60,000 nucleotides of DNA from Symsagittifera roscoffensis. Taxonomy: Eukaryota > Xenacoelomorpha > Acoela > Convolutidae. Each line of letters starts with the position of its first letter. The stretch's first letter is position 1. This document shows positions 28,396 to 41,500 of the stretch, piece by piece. Location: positions 80,453,526 to 80,513,525 of the forward strand of contig NC_087064.1 in NCBI RefSeq assembly GCF_963678635.1. Direction: 5' to 3'. The translations under genes and the position numbers were made by a program. The notes beneath the pieces were generated by a model. That model was not told the origin of the DNA. It did not search any database and saw only the letters and a list, made by a program, of their open reading frames with translations.

Positions 28396-30889
28396 AAAAT
28401 TTTGGTCTTATTTTTTTCAACTTTTTTCGGTTTTCTGTGTTTTTTCTACTTTAATTTTCTGTTGAATAGGTTTCGACTGATATTTTGTTGGCTTTAAAGT
28501 CTCATATTGTTTCCTTTGACAATAAAATAAAAGTGTGTGTGTGTCTTAAGGGCGAGGAAGAAATGTTAATTTCTTTAAGTATTAAGTCGGCTTGTGGGTT
28601 TAACTTTTTTTTCGGCTTGAAGGGTTCAAAGAAGAACTGGTTCGAAGTTTTTAATTTTCGGTCCCATTTCGAGCTCATTAGTTCATTTAAGCTTAAACTA
28701 CGCCGTGAAAATTTAGTTTAACTCAAGTAAAGTTAGTTTTTGGAGCTCTTAGCGCCATTTTCAGAATCAAAATTTTCAGTAATTCAAACATCTGCAAAAA
28801 ACTTAGAAAACGTTTTTTCTAGCCAATTTTCTACGGAAATTGTTTTCTAACTGGCCTATTTGTCTATGACTGTCGCATTTGCATAAGTTTTTTTTTCGTT
28901 CAGGTTTTTTATCACACCACACAGAAAAAACGTCACTAACTTACTAATTTGAAGAAAAAACAACTTGGTCTTTTTAAGACTGTTTAACGTTGTTTATAGT
29001 TATGTTTTTGGAATCCGAATCACAACCAAAAAGCCTTTCGTAACACAAAATTTTACTATGTATGAGTAATCCTTGGGGTAGTAAAATTGAGACAAAACCA
29101 TAACTTGCACATATATTTTTTTTCGTAACTAGAGACATGGTCACTACTATGATACAAACTGACTATCCTTCGAAAGAGTAGCAGCTGTTGGTATAAATTT
29201 TGCAGTTCGTATAATCAAATTTTTTATTTCGACCTTTGGGGTTGGGAGGAAATAGTTTTTTTTCTATTCTTTCCGCGCTAAAGCAGGTACCACAAATAAT
29301 CATTACAAGGGGGGTTAAATGGTATAGCTTTTTTAGTTCTGATTGGAAAAACATGGAAAAAAAAATTTAAAATAATTATTCTCTGTTCAGACAAAAACTG
29401 TTAACTTATAACAAAAATATCTTGAGCGAATTGGTAATTTAATTAAAACATTTCATAAGCCGTGAAGTTCTTCATTTTTTTAAAGAAAACTAATTTTTGA
29501 AGCCCAATTTAGAGCTTTCTTGCTAATAAAAATTTTCCAAACATTCAAAATTCAAATAAACCTAGAAAAGCCAAATATTGGAAAAAATGCAGTCGAATTC
29601 TCAGCTTTTGGTTGAATTCTCAGCTTTTGTTTTTTCTCTCATCACGCCACACCTTAAAAAAGGCGCAAATTGAAAAGAAATGTTGATTTTTTCGTAGTCT
29701 TTTTCTGAATGTGGTCGGAACTTTCTGTGATACTTGCACCAGCAACCGGTTATCCTTGTTATATCTTAATTATTTTAGAATTCAATAGACTCGACCGGAA
29801 TTTCAACAAACTTTGTTTAATGCTTCTAAAGTCGAAACATGGGAAATTTTTTTGGTATATAAATTATGAAAATAAGGATCCAAAAAAAATCAGCGGGAGT
29901 ATGCAAGGAATCTTTCGTATTTCTACGTTCCATTCATGGTACCTAAAGTCTTTATTTTCTGCAACTTATATTAACCCAATTGGCGTCTATAAACCGGACA
30001 TGTTTTATTGAAGGCGTGATATCTCTTATTCAAACATGCGATCGAAAAGTGTATTATGTCTTTCGAGCGTGTTTATGTAATCTGCAGCTGATTAAGGACA
30101 AGAGAGATGCTTCTGGTGTTTTCTTTGCAGATGTCCTGTTTTGTTAGCTTTCCCCCACCGATAGTTCACTTAGAGATCGAGACAATTAACAATTGCTGCT
30201 CAAATCCCCGATTAAGACCAAGAATTTATTTGAACTGATGAATTGTCCCATTGAGAAAACAAATGTCTTAAATGCACTGCGCTCTAAAAGCAAATTTGAT
30301 TTTTGGACCAAAGCTTATGATTGACAACTGATCAAAATTACAAAACATATAAATATCATGTCATTTCAAGAGAAACTGCAAAAACAAAAGTCAATTTTAG
30401 ATAATGTGCTCAAATAAAAATGACCAAGGATTCGAATATTTAACAGCCTCAAATGACAGTTGAAAATTTAGCTGGAGTCTTATTCTTGGTTCGATCATAA
30501 AATCACCTGTGGTTTTAATATTCGTGTTGAATTCGGGTCTTTATTGTGCTTTGCGAGAGCCCGGCAAAAAGATCCCAAATATTTACAACACAGAGAATCA
30601 TTTTATAAAAACGTTTTTTGACACTTTTTGGAAGATTTCGACCAAAATATCGCTTTTTTTATGCGCGCGATCCACTCAAATGGTTTTTGGCGGAAAGTTC
30701 ATGTCGTAAATTAGTACCCAAAGTGGCCACTTTCAGTGCTCTGACATTCATAAATGAAAAGTATTTGAGCACTAGATTTATGCTTAGAAGTTTTGTTAAT
30801 TGTGCATAATCTTCCGCATGTCTTCAAAAAATTTGCGAACTTTTTTTTATAGGTCAATCATTTTGCGAACTTTTGCGAACTTTTTTTAT
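28396..30889. other. intergenic, dispersed repeat fragments, no gene seen
   Basis: A T-rich 'TTTCGACTGATATT' repeat at about 28420-28560. GGAACTTTCTGTGATACTTG at 29717-29736 also occurs, inverted and slightly changed, near 54030 and 56050. Open frames here show no domain. Confidence 0.45.
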
Positions 30890-31200
30890 AGGTCAATCAA
30901 TTTGATTTTCCGAGCTCTCGGAAAACGCTTTAAGGACCCTATTTTGTCAATAATATTTTGCGCCGCAGGCAAATTTTTCAAAAAACCGGCCAAAAACGAG
31001 TTTTTAGGCACTTTTTGGAAAATTTTGACCAAAAAATTGCGTTTTTCGGTGCGCGCTCCCCGAAAAACGCAATTTTAAGATTAGTCAGTCAAAAATGGAT
31101 GTCGTAAAGTTATACCAAAGGGGGAACCCTTTGGAAAAACTTGGCAACCAGAATTGAGGCTAAAGAGCAGTCGCCCCCCCCCCCCCCCCGCCCCCTCGGC
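30890..31200 (-). mobile_element. hAT-type MITE copy, damaged
   Basis: Reverse-orientation copy: TTTTCCGAGCTC near the start, GACCAAAAAATTGCG, GGTGCGCGCTCCCC and CAAAGGGGGAACCCTTTGG in the order expected from 14152-14514. The end runs into a C-homopolymer (about 31175-31193). No clear TSD. Confidence 0.65.
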
Positions 31201-31497
31201 ACGCTACTGGTAGTACCCTACTGTGAGAAAAAAAATGTCAAGTCTTGTTTCGTACAATTTGCTATTTATTTACCAAATAAGTTATGTGTGGTACCTAGCG
31301 TGGAAAAAAATGGTCAAAAAAATAACGACAAATGTCAAATAACCCTACGACAAATGCTCCCCCAAACTCAGTGCTCGGTACAGCATAAAATGATAAATGA
31401 AGTTGATAGCACATGAACGTCATATCATTTTTGAGTGTACATGCCATTTTTCAAACAAAAAATTGTGGGAATGAGATCAAATAGTACTAAGCTGAGC

Positions 31498-31905
31498 CAG
31501 AGTGAATGTAGGCATTTCTTCGAGGGGGTTATATTTTCAAAAAATGTTGAAATATTAAAAAAAAACTTTTTCTTCATTTTTTTTTCTTTAGTCGACCATA
31601 GTGATTTTCCGAGTGCTCCCGGAACACTATAAAAACCCTAATTTGACAAAAAATTCTACGCTAAAAAATGTGTCGAAAATGGCGTTTTGGGGTACTTTTT
31701 TGATAGTTTTGATAAAAAATTCGCTTGTTTTCTGCGCGCGCTTCGTTTAAGACTAGTATGAATTAGCGCCTTTAGAAAAACTTTAGAGTTGTTCGGCTGA
31801 AATATGATGTCATTAAATAATACCAAAGCGGGGACCCTTTGGTTGGAAGGGGGTCAAATACTTGAAGGGAGAGATGTGTGTGCCGTCCCCACAATTTCGC
31901 CCCTG
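31498..31905 (-). mobile_element. hAT-type MITE copy with imperfect TSD
   Basis: It starts CAGAGTGAATGTAGG and ends TTTCGCCCCTG. Flanking octamers AGCTGAGC (31490-31497) and AGCTGTAC (31906-31913) match at six of eight. Internal blocks (CAAAGCGGGGACCCTTTGG, TGCGCGCGC) are as in the family. An open frame over its start is not a gene. Confidence 0.75.
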
Positions 31906-32161
31906 AGCTGTACAACAGTTAGAAGATTGGTAATTGATTTAAGCAAACTGCTGTCTATCTGATAGATAGGGTTCAATCCAGTTATAAAAATCTGTTTGGG
32001 CTCATTTAAATTTTAATTTGAATTCAGGACTGTACAATCAGGCATTTAAAACGTTCCAATTCCATGGAAATGAGCAACTTGTTATCTTTTAATCAAGGCG
32101 CATACTTTTTTTTGTTGTTTTGGCCCAAGCATCTATATATTTTCTATAGATTACCTCAAAT

Positions 32162-32448
32162 CAAGGACGGATTCAGTGGGGACGCTTCACCCCTCAGGGA
32201 TTCATCCACCTCGCCAACCAAAGGGTCCCCCCTTTGGTTTTATTTTATGACATCCCGTTTAGGGCGACCAAGCCTAAAAATTTTCCAAAGGCGCCTTTGG
32301 CGCCAAAATGTACTAATTTTTGGTCAACTAGCGTCCTAATAATGTTCTGGGCGTGCTCCGAAAATCAACTTGGTCCAACTAAAAAAAAAGTCGACAAACT
32401 TTTTGAAAACGCACCCCTCCTTTCGATAAAATCTTAGATCCGCCTCTG
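32162..32448 (+). mobile_element. hAT-type MITE copy with imperfect TSD
   Basis: It starts CAAGGACGGATTC and ends TAGATCCGCCTCTG. Flanks CCTCAAAT and TCTCAAAC agree at six of eight. It contains CCAAAGGGTCCCCCCTTTGG and GGCGCCTTTGGCGCC. Confidence 0.75.
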
Positions 32449-34527
32449 TCTCAAACTGTTCAAGATAATTAAATAGCCTTTGAGCGCAATTTGTCTCAAG
32501 TTGAATAAGTCAACCAAAAGCCGTACAATTTAATATTATGACTCATTTATTATTATAGAAAATGGATATTAATAAGAAAAAATGTTAGATAATATTTTTA
32601 CAACAAGAAGCCGTAAAACAGGGGATTTTGATGATTTTGTTTTGCTACTTTGATCCATATTTATCATTTCCGTATAGTTTTTTGGGAAATACTTTATTGA
32701 TGTTGGAATTACGAGTGAAAGTCTTTTATATGATTTGCTAAGCGCTCCATTCTGAGGATTATTTGCGATACCTAATTTTGTGACGATACTTGATTTTGTT
32801 TGTTGAAGAAAGTCACTTTCAGAATTTGACTTCTAACAATAAAGAATAAAAATTACCCTGTATCAAGAAAGCCTTAGATTTTATACAGTTCGCCATTTTC
32901 CAATCAAAAAGCTTTTAATTTATGCTCTATCAAAAAATTGTACAGCTCTCCTTGATATTGTAAAATTTTAAAGACAAAAGTGAAGCGAAGATTCGCACCA
33001 CTTGCAATACAAAAAATAACAGTTTTAAAAAACTTAATAAACGTACATTCAGATAAGCTGGAAAATTGGTCAAACCAAAATGCCGGTCATATTAAAAAAC
33101 AGCTGACATCCCTAGGAGTCTCCACAATTCATGATTGAGTGTCCACAAATTGAGTAGGAATGAGTGCCAAGAATGCCTTCAGGAAAATGTTGAGTTGTTT
33201 AGCTCGAATTGGGTGTGATAGAGGGCTACCAAAGAAAAGCATCTTAAATGATCTGACTTTCATAAAATAAAATCTTTCGAACTTTTTTCTGCGCGTTAAG
33301 GTTTTTGCAGGCATCGCGTCAACCCGTACTCTGTAACGGTCTTTTTTTGAATACCTCACATTTGGCGAAAACCATGTCTGTTGATTCTCTTCTGTGGAGA
33401 CTGAATTATTTAAGACAACTATTTGCAACCATACGCAATATTATCAGCCTGCAATAAGTTAAAAATGTACCTTTTTGTTGGCTTCATAACTATTTGACGT
33501 AGCTTAACTGAAATGTTAGTCTTATTGAAAAATTTCAGATTTTTTCGTTATCACAGCAACCAAAACAACAACAGCTGGTTGTTGAGCAAGTACAACAAAA
33601 AAGTAAGAATTTTCTTTAAATACTAAGTTAGAAAAAGTATCATGTTATAATGTATAAAAGAAAATGTTTTGAATCATGTTTGTTAAAACTCAATTTAAAA
33701 AAAATTAATCATGCAATACGTCCTTTCGTGTTCAGCTTGCTTTTGAAGTTGATATCTCAAAAAATATATAAATACATTCAAACTTTTCTTGTGAACAAAA
33801 AAATTCAAATTTTTTTTTGTCAAACTCAGTGGTTGAAAAATTTTGAGGAACGACGTTAATTTTTTTGTCAGTTAATTATTTCGGGAAAACAAGCGAATGA
33901 GATTAAAAAGTTCCCGATTGAAAACCAGTTAGAAGTGTATGTCATATGAAGAAACTTCTGTCTATATGATAGACAGCTTCATTTCAGTTAAAAACAGAAA
34001 TTGAAATGAACAAGTTTTTAGCATAGAAACGAATAAATTTTCTCTGTGCATGAGTATTTTTTTTCCAAATTTGAACATGATAAGGTATCTCAAATTGTTC
34101 TAGATAGTTAAATAGATTTTAAGTGCAATTTATTTCATGTTAAATTAGCTTGCCTGTAGTCTAAATGTAGGCCAATTTGCTGTCATTTTTTTGTAAATCT
34201 ATTGAAACTTAGCATTTTTTAGAGCTGAAAGAAAAAAATTTCCTTGTGAAAAATTTGAAAGTTATGTCTTCTAAGGCTCAATTTAAAAAGTAGACAAGGC
34301 ATTATGTCACTTTTTTCAGCTTTTTTATAATGTCATTATCTCAAAACATATTTTCACTTTTTATTGAACAAAAAATGTGAAAGGTCTAAACCTTTCCATC
34401 AAACTAAAAAAATAATTATAAGCAATTAAAAATAAACCCGCCGTGAAACAGATGTGTTTTTAGTTTACAGTTAGGAGTAGTAACACAGGAGTTTTCGTAG
34501 TTTTTTGAAAACCTTAATTGTTCGAAT
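32449..34527. other. intergenic, no gene seen
   Basis: AT-rich, with weak self-similarity (TGTCTATATGATAGACAGC near 33959 resembles TGTCTATCTGATAGATAGG near 31951). No coding family is recognised. Confidence 0.45.
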
Positions 34528-34860
34528 TAGGCGCGGATCTAGGAATTTCTCGAGGGGGGAGCGGATTTTCAAAAAAAATTTGATTATTTTGTCGACCTTT
34601 TTTTTTAGTTCGACCAAATTGATTTTCTGAGCTTTCCCGACCCACTATAAAGACCCTAAAAGTTTGAAAAAACAGGCCAAAAAAAGCTTACTAGGTACTT
34701 TTAGACAATTTTGACCAAAAAAATTGCGTTTTTTCGACGCGCGCCTCCCCCTCAAAGTTAGTATATATTGCCGCCAAAGGCGCCTTTAAAAAAATTTAAA
34801 GGTCAGTCAGCCAAAAACGGATATCTCAAAATAGTACAAATCGCTTCTGGTTCGATTTAA
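34528..34860 (-). mobile_element. hAT-type MITE copy, damaged
   Basis: AGGCGCGGATCTAGGAATTT at the start and GCGCGCCTCCCCCTCAAAG further in match the reverse complement of the family. The far terminus has decayed and no TSD is clear. Confidence 0.65.
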
Positions 34861-36409
34861 GATTTAGTTTTCGACCCACTCTGTTGATAATGTGCGGTAT
34901 CTGATAATGCGTGAAACAAAATTAAAAATAAAAATTACCGAAAACAAAACTTTCGCTTTTTTTGGGATTCACCTTCCAGCGAAGAATAATATGGATTTTG
35001 CAGTGCTTGAAGAAAAGCTTACGTTTCGTATAATTAGCGATTTAGATTAAAATAAAACAAAATAGTTGTTTCTGGTCTAACAAGAATTGATTTGGCAGTC
35101 ACACTCCAATAGATGACAACCTAATTGTCATTTTTGAGCAAGGTGTTATGATAGCAACTAGAATTAGGGTTAGCATGTTGCAAAGTACGCATAATCGACT
35201 ACCGTTTTCTTAAACAGTTAGTATGAATAACCAAACAATGAACGTAAAAATAATTTCAGAAGCATTTCAAAACCAAGTTCAACAATTGTTTGTGAGTTAG
35301 TTTTCTCATTTTTTTGTTTCATGAAACAGTTCTGAAGAAAGATTTCCCGAGCAAATTTTTTCAGGGCTTGATAAGAACCATTTTTATCAAAGCACCCTGG
35401 TTTTTTACTAGCTTGAATTTAGACAAAGAGCAAAAAGTCTTAGGCAGCTCAATGAGAAATTTCGTTTAAATCACGACTAAAAGGGGTTTAAAATGGCATA
35501 CCACTCGAAACGTTCTGATGTTTAAGTGAGGAACCTAACTGTGAGGAAAAAATCCTAGCAGTCGTTTGTTTTCTAGTTAGCTAACTTTTTCACAAAATTT
35601 GTTTTCTGGTCTAGCTTGAACTGATCTGGCGGTTGACATGCTTAAAAGATTCTTCATGTTGGTTAGTCACAAAAATTACAAAGAAAATGATTGACTATCA
35701 GAAAATTTTTAAGTTTCGAGGCTGAGTTTTCCTGCTTTTTGCATAGAAATCATTGTTTTCGATGTCTGAGTACACTATCAACTGTACTACATTTAATAAT
35801 CCTATTTCTTATAAAAACAGTTTTTAAGTAAAAACTCCAAATTTCTAGATTTTATTTGATAAGTCAGTTAGGAACCAAAATACAAAAACCACCAATTTGC
35901 CTTTTTAAATTTTTTTCTACAATTTTAGTACAACGTCTAAAATAAACTAAGATTGTAAAAACTGAAAAAAAACTTTTTAAAAAATTTTTAAGCCATTTAT
36001 TCAATGAAACTTCAATTAAACTTCTGAAAAAACTGATGAGCAAAAAATTCGACAATTTTAGCCAAAAATCTGTTAAGAAATTGTTCAGTTTGATGCAATG
36101 CAGCTTATACATTAAAGCGTTGTTTAGTGCTCAAACCTCTATGCATGGTCAATAGCTAAGCTATTTAGTTGGCTCGTAAACATTTTTGAAACTGAGCCGA
36201 CAGAACTTAACTACACGCGAGGATCTCGAAAAAGAGAAATGAAAAACAAAAAAATCGATTTCAAGAAATCAAATCAGTTTTTGGCGTGTACATCGAAAAA
36301 ATACAACGGAGGGATCAGTTAAATGGACGGCGTCTACTTTATATTAATGAAATCAAGTGCTGAGATTTGTGTACATTTTTTTAGTAGGTGGTTGCAAGTA
36401 ACTTGCTAT
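34861..36409. other. intergenic, no gene seen
   Basis: AT-rich, low-complexity DNA without recognisable genes or structured repeats. Confidence 0.45.
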
Positions 36410-36690
36410 CAGTAGCGGATTTGGGTGGGGGCAGACGCCATTTTCTTGCACAGATTCGACCACCTGCTTACCCAAAGGATCCCCAATGTAATGCTATTTA
36501 AAACCTCCTTTTTTAGCTGGCTGACCATGAAATTTTTCTAAAGGCGCCTGCTGAGGGGGGAGCGATCAAAAAAGTCTGAAAATTTTTTTCGCTTGTTATG
36601 TTGGCCAAAACATTGGCCAAAACAGAGCTCGAAAAATCGACTTGGTGGACATAACCAGTAAGCAGAAGGTTCTAAAAACAACTTTCTGAG
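36410..36690 (+). mobile_element. hAT-type MITE copy, damaged
   Basis: It starts CAGTAGCGGATTTGGG and retains GATTCGACCACCTGC, CCCAAAGGATCCCC and GAGCTCGAAAAATCGAC. The 3' terminus is unclear. Confidence 0.65.
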
Positions 36691-38202
36691 CGCATAGAAG
36701 CAGAAAAACCGGCAAAATTGGAACTATATGTGCTAAAGGATGAAACACGTATGAGACTTGTCAATGATAAAAATTAATGGAATAAACTATTAATCTTTTT
36801 GTTACGATAGAAAAATTCGATAAACATATCTAGATTTTCGAAGTTTTCTCTAGCGCCATATGGCAAAAAACAGGTTGGTTAAAAATCGAATTTCGTCTGG
36901 ATAAAAAACAGATAAGCACAAACGATCTGTCGCTTTCTTCAAAAAGCAGAACAACAAAACAAAGCTTCTCAGCAAAAACTAACTCTTGCGTTAGTCTATG
37001 ACTTTTTCTCGTGGAAAAAATTCTATGAAAACGTTTTCTATCGTAAGCGGGAAATCGCTGCCATTAGAGGTTATTGTTTTTAGGAATTAAGAAAATTTTT
37101 TGCTCGCTCAATTGTAAAAAAAAGAAGATTTAGTGATATTTTCGTACCTCCAGTTTTCAATCGGATATCTTGACTCGAATCATGTTTCAGAGGGTTGTTT
37201 CCAATCAAATGATTTAAAGACGACAATGACGACATTGATGCTAAGTTTTTTCAGCTTTTTATGCCATTTTTTTTCATTTTCTGATAGCATGTACCCGAAA
37301 TTTGGAAACTCGTAATTTGGTTCACAAGTCATTGAAGATTTGACTCCCATATTTAGGTATGATCAAAGCGGTGTTTTGATACGTTAGAAGATCTTAGAGC
37401 AAAAGAAGATTTTGCAGCCCACTGATTTTTATCATTTAGTTCCTAATTGGTTGCAATTTGCCATTTTCATCATTTAATGGCTTGAAAACGCATCGGGAAA
37501 TAATTGCTAATTACATCATAAGCGATAATGAAAAATACTCCGAATCAATTTTTGGGAGTGCTTTTTAATAACAATTCAAACGAATTTCATATTTTACTCA
37601 ATTTTCCGGCGCTGCTCAACCGATCAACTTTTCCTCGCTTCGCAAAGTCAATTTCCTTAACAAAATGCTTTTTCAAATTTAACTTAACGATGCATCGGAG
37701 CGCGCATTAATTAGCGGTATAACTTTGCTGTGTTATAAATGAAATCAATTTCATTTAATTTTCTCAGTTTTTTGGAGCATCAAGACGCTACCTGAAATTT
37801 TTAGCATTCAAAAGTCCGCGGAAATGGAAAATTATATCTGTTTTATGCACTTGTAGTTGCGAAAGCGTTATTTAAAATGCCATTTCCTGTCTTCCATTGC
37901 AATATCTTCTTCAAATGAAATGTCTGAGCATTCTGATTATTAAGCATTCTGATTGGTTAATAGAGTCAACCAATCACAAGGCTATAGTCATCCCAATTTG
38001 TTCTCTAAGTCGTAGGCAGCAATCGGGCTAAATTAAATTTCACTCTTTTGAAATCTTTCAATTAGTTTTGGCCGCTTTTAACAGGATTAAATTACAATAA
38101 AAACCTTATTGGAGTCATTCAAATCACGCAACAAATAACAATATCAAAATCTGTAATTGTTTTTGCAATAATCAAGTCGGTAAAAAGTTCAAACAAAAAG
38201 CT
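36691..38202. other. upstream region of ARID3, no gene seen
   Basis: The last few hundred bases before the ARID3 start codon are AT-rich. I see no convincing TATA box or other promoter motif. Confidence 0.4.
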
Positions 38203-38514
38203 ATGAATTCTCTACTCCAGCATTCTCCGGAACACCAACATCAACCACTGAATCTTTGCAACCAGGGCATTTTTAACACCAGTCCTCAAAAAACCCTCAA
38301 ACGCGATTTGATAAGTCCACATCAGGAAGAAAGAAGGCCGACTGTGGGTCAAGTCGGGTCCGAAGTGCAGTCGCGGCAACACGAAGTGAGTCCGACTACT
38401 TTGTTGGAGCACGACGAGACAACTTTGGGATCCGAGGAGCAAACCGAGGAGGCAGAGGATGCATGTGGAGGAGACCAGTCGAGAATCTGGACTTTCGAGG
38501 AGCAATTTAGACAG
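38203..38514 (+). CDS. ARID3: ARID3 exon 1
   Basis: 104 codons, Gln/Glu-rich, ending IWTFEEQFRQ. Donor CAG|GTAGAG, phase 0. Confidence 0.88.
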
Positions 38515-41500
38515 GTAGAGTTTGATTCTCCTTCTATAAGTTTCAGCGCACCAACAGGGACTACTAACTTGTGTACGGTAGATAGTTAGATGAAGAGATT
38601 GCTCCCCACAAAAAAGTTTAGAACCCTGAAATCTTTGGAAACATGCAAGGGTAAAAGTTTGATAGATGGGTCCCAAGAAAGTAACCGGTTTGGTCCCAAG
38701 AAAGTGACCGGGTCCCTGATATAATTTAAGTGCCATAAAATTGTTGTTCCATTTATCGCTTCAGTGATGTCAAGTGAACTATCGAATAAGTTCGCGCAAA
38801 TACGGCAGGTTAATTACGTTCGAGAAAAAGTTTTGAAATGATCGACCGGCGCATATGGATTAGTTAATCGCTGTTTTAGCTTAAAATTGTGATACAAGTA
38901 TGATAGTTGGGTCCTCCCGCATTTTTTGTGAGAACTTCAAAAACACAAGTAAACAAATGTGAACCATGTTTTCGGAGATGTTAAGGCGTAAAAATATTCT
39001 TCAGGGACCCATCTAAATTTTTGGAACCCAAATATCATACTTGTACCAAATTAGTGTGATTCGGAGACCCCTCTATCACACTTGTACAACAAGATGTTCA
39101 TTTTTTACTTTTGAAGTGCTCACAAAAATGGCGAGACTTATATGAGGAGCGACCACACGGAAATTATACAGTGGTCCACAACCGATTCTTTAGTTGGTAC
39201 AATAGGGGGGGGGGGGGGGAGATTGTTAAGTAGGTCCCACCAAAATGGGGAGCCGGAGCTGGCAAAACAAATAAATTTTCATCCAATTATATAATTACTG
39301 TCAAACCAACTCATTCGTGAAGATCTGATTGGTTTAAGATTGGCTATTTTAATAAAATTTTTCAATTTTTAAGTTTAACTTTAGGGTCAAGTTAACATCC
39401 TTCTCCCCGGACACGATGATCCCACTTTTGCGACAGTTTTTCAAACGTGGGGCGACAATGCTTTACAGTATAAACGGGGAACACTGATTCACGCGCAGTA
39501 TTCAAAAATGTTCGGCAAAGAGTAAATAGGGCCATTTATCTTTTTTGTTTCATTCTTCATTGCCCTCTCAACTTAACGCCATCCCATTCACATACATAGA
39601 CCTGGATCAACCACTGTTTTTGGGAAAGTAAACAAAACCTCAAACCATACACAATGCGGTGGAGGTACCCTCGTTTATTGTTTTCTTTGGAACTCAACAA
39701 TCGGCGTAATACTAATAATACTGCCCAATTAATTGTCGGTCATACTGTTGTACAATACAATCCGTTTTCCCGTAGTTATTGTCATTAGAAGGCTGTAGTC
39801 GCCATTTGAAGTAGCGATCACTTATCCGCTATAGCAAGCCGGCCTTTTGGTTGTATTTGGGCTAATTTGCGGTTTGAGGTGAGATAAAAAAAGGTGAAGT
39901 CTAGTCTGTCGTTATGTCCTCGCTGGCATTTAGTTGAGACCTCACGTCTACGTTTTGGCGCGGGTGGGGAGGGGTAATTATGTCTCGGAGTCTTTATTGT
40001 CGTTGGGTATCACAGAGCCGAATACCCGGATAGCCGAAATTTTTTCGACTAATCAGCATGCAGCAAAGTTCGAATTATGAATAGAGCGCTCTAATGCTAA
40101 TTTACTGCTTTTACTTATAGTATGGCCATTTTTTAGTAGATTCCATAGCGGGGGTTCTCTTGTATATAATAAATGAAAGCCACTTCACCTTTACCATTAT
40201 AGCCCTCAAGCAAGTTAGTAGCCCACAAAAAATCAAATGCGGTATTTTCGAAATATCTTTTGTCGACATTACTCGACCTTTTTTGGGTCGAACAGATTTT
40301 TGTTGGCCATCTTATTGGATCGCCAAAACACTTAAACCCCTTCAAGACTAAAAACATTTAAAAAATCCCTTTCAAGACAGCTGTTTGACAGTGCTTTCAT
40401 TTGGCTAAACTTTTTTCGGCACTTTCTGAAGGTTTTGGTCAAAAACTGCGTTTTTTTGGCGCGCGGTCACCCCTTTCAATAAGAATACCCTAAAAAACCC
40501 TCCTGTCAAAACTGTTTTTGAGAGCACACCTGTCAAAACTCTTTAATTGTCAATCATTTTCAAGAAAGTTTTCTGAGACTTCGAATTCAAGGCTGAGCGG
40601 TGTTTTTGCAACCGCAGCGACTTCATTTTGCAGACATTGATATGAGAATTTTATACAAGGCGATGTCAAAAACAAAGGCATATCCAATCATCAAGTGTCT
40701 TGATCCATCCGAAACCCAATTGTAACATCTTGATGAGAAGCCCTGATCAAATCGATCGGGTTCAAAGGTACGGGCCAGTTTGAACATCACAGACACTTTT
40801 TCTAGACCTGGAGGCGTGTCAATCAACGAAAGTGACATTTAATGAAGTCTTTTAGCTGGGTGAAGTTTTAGTCTTCATTTTAGATCACACTTCATCGGGA
40901 AATGGCAAATAAGCCTCTGTATCATCAAACCGATCTTTGTTTGAATCTAAAGAGAGCCGGAAAAACATCAGAACAAATTGATAGAAAAAAAAAGAAAACC
41001 TAATAAAGGCAGCTTGTTTAACAGTTGTTTCTTCGTTGAGTACAGAAATGAGCAATTAAAAGATATGCAACACTTATGACATAGTTATCTAAATATAGTC
41101 TTGGAACTTCTGTTTCGGTTTTTTGACTTTTTGGTAGGGTAAATCATTATAGGCTCGATGATCTGGTTGGCTTGTAGAACTGTACTGTTCGAGCGCCGCT
41201 TATACCATCGTGTGTATTTCTCATCCATAATCTATAATTCATACCATCTTCGTTTGCATTAGGGTTCGATTGTTTGTCCAAACAAATAAATAGATGTTAA
41301 TTTTTATCTGCAAACCAATCTAAGCCAAGATACAGTTCCAAAATATTGTGGAAAATGGAATCAAAACAATTAAACGCGACTCAGTCGACATCGTCAAAAA
41401 TCAGTCATTTCTCTAAAATTGACATTCCTACGAGACTAGTAAAGAGACATCCTCGTCTACGTCTCATTAACTAGCCATGAATAAATCTCTAATAACAATT

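Noticed and set aside
31170-31195. CRISPR-like or structured repeat at the C-run
   Set aside because: It is a simple homopolymer; the G-run near 39210 and C-run near 4245 are the same kind of low complexity.
38212-38736. 174-codon minus-strand open frame opposite ARID3 exon 1
   Set aside because: It is antisense to a well-supported exon with correct splice phase and shows no domain.
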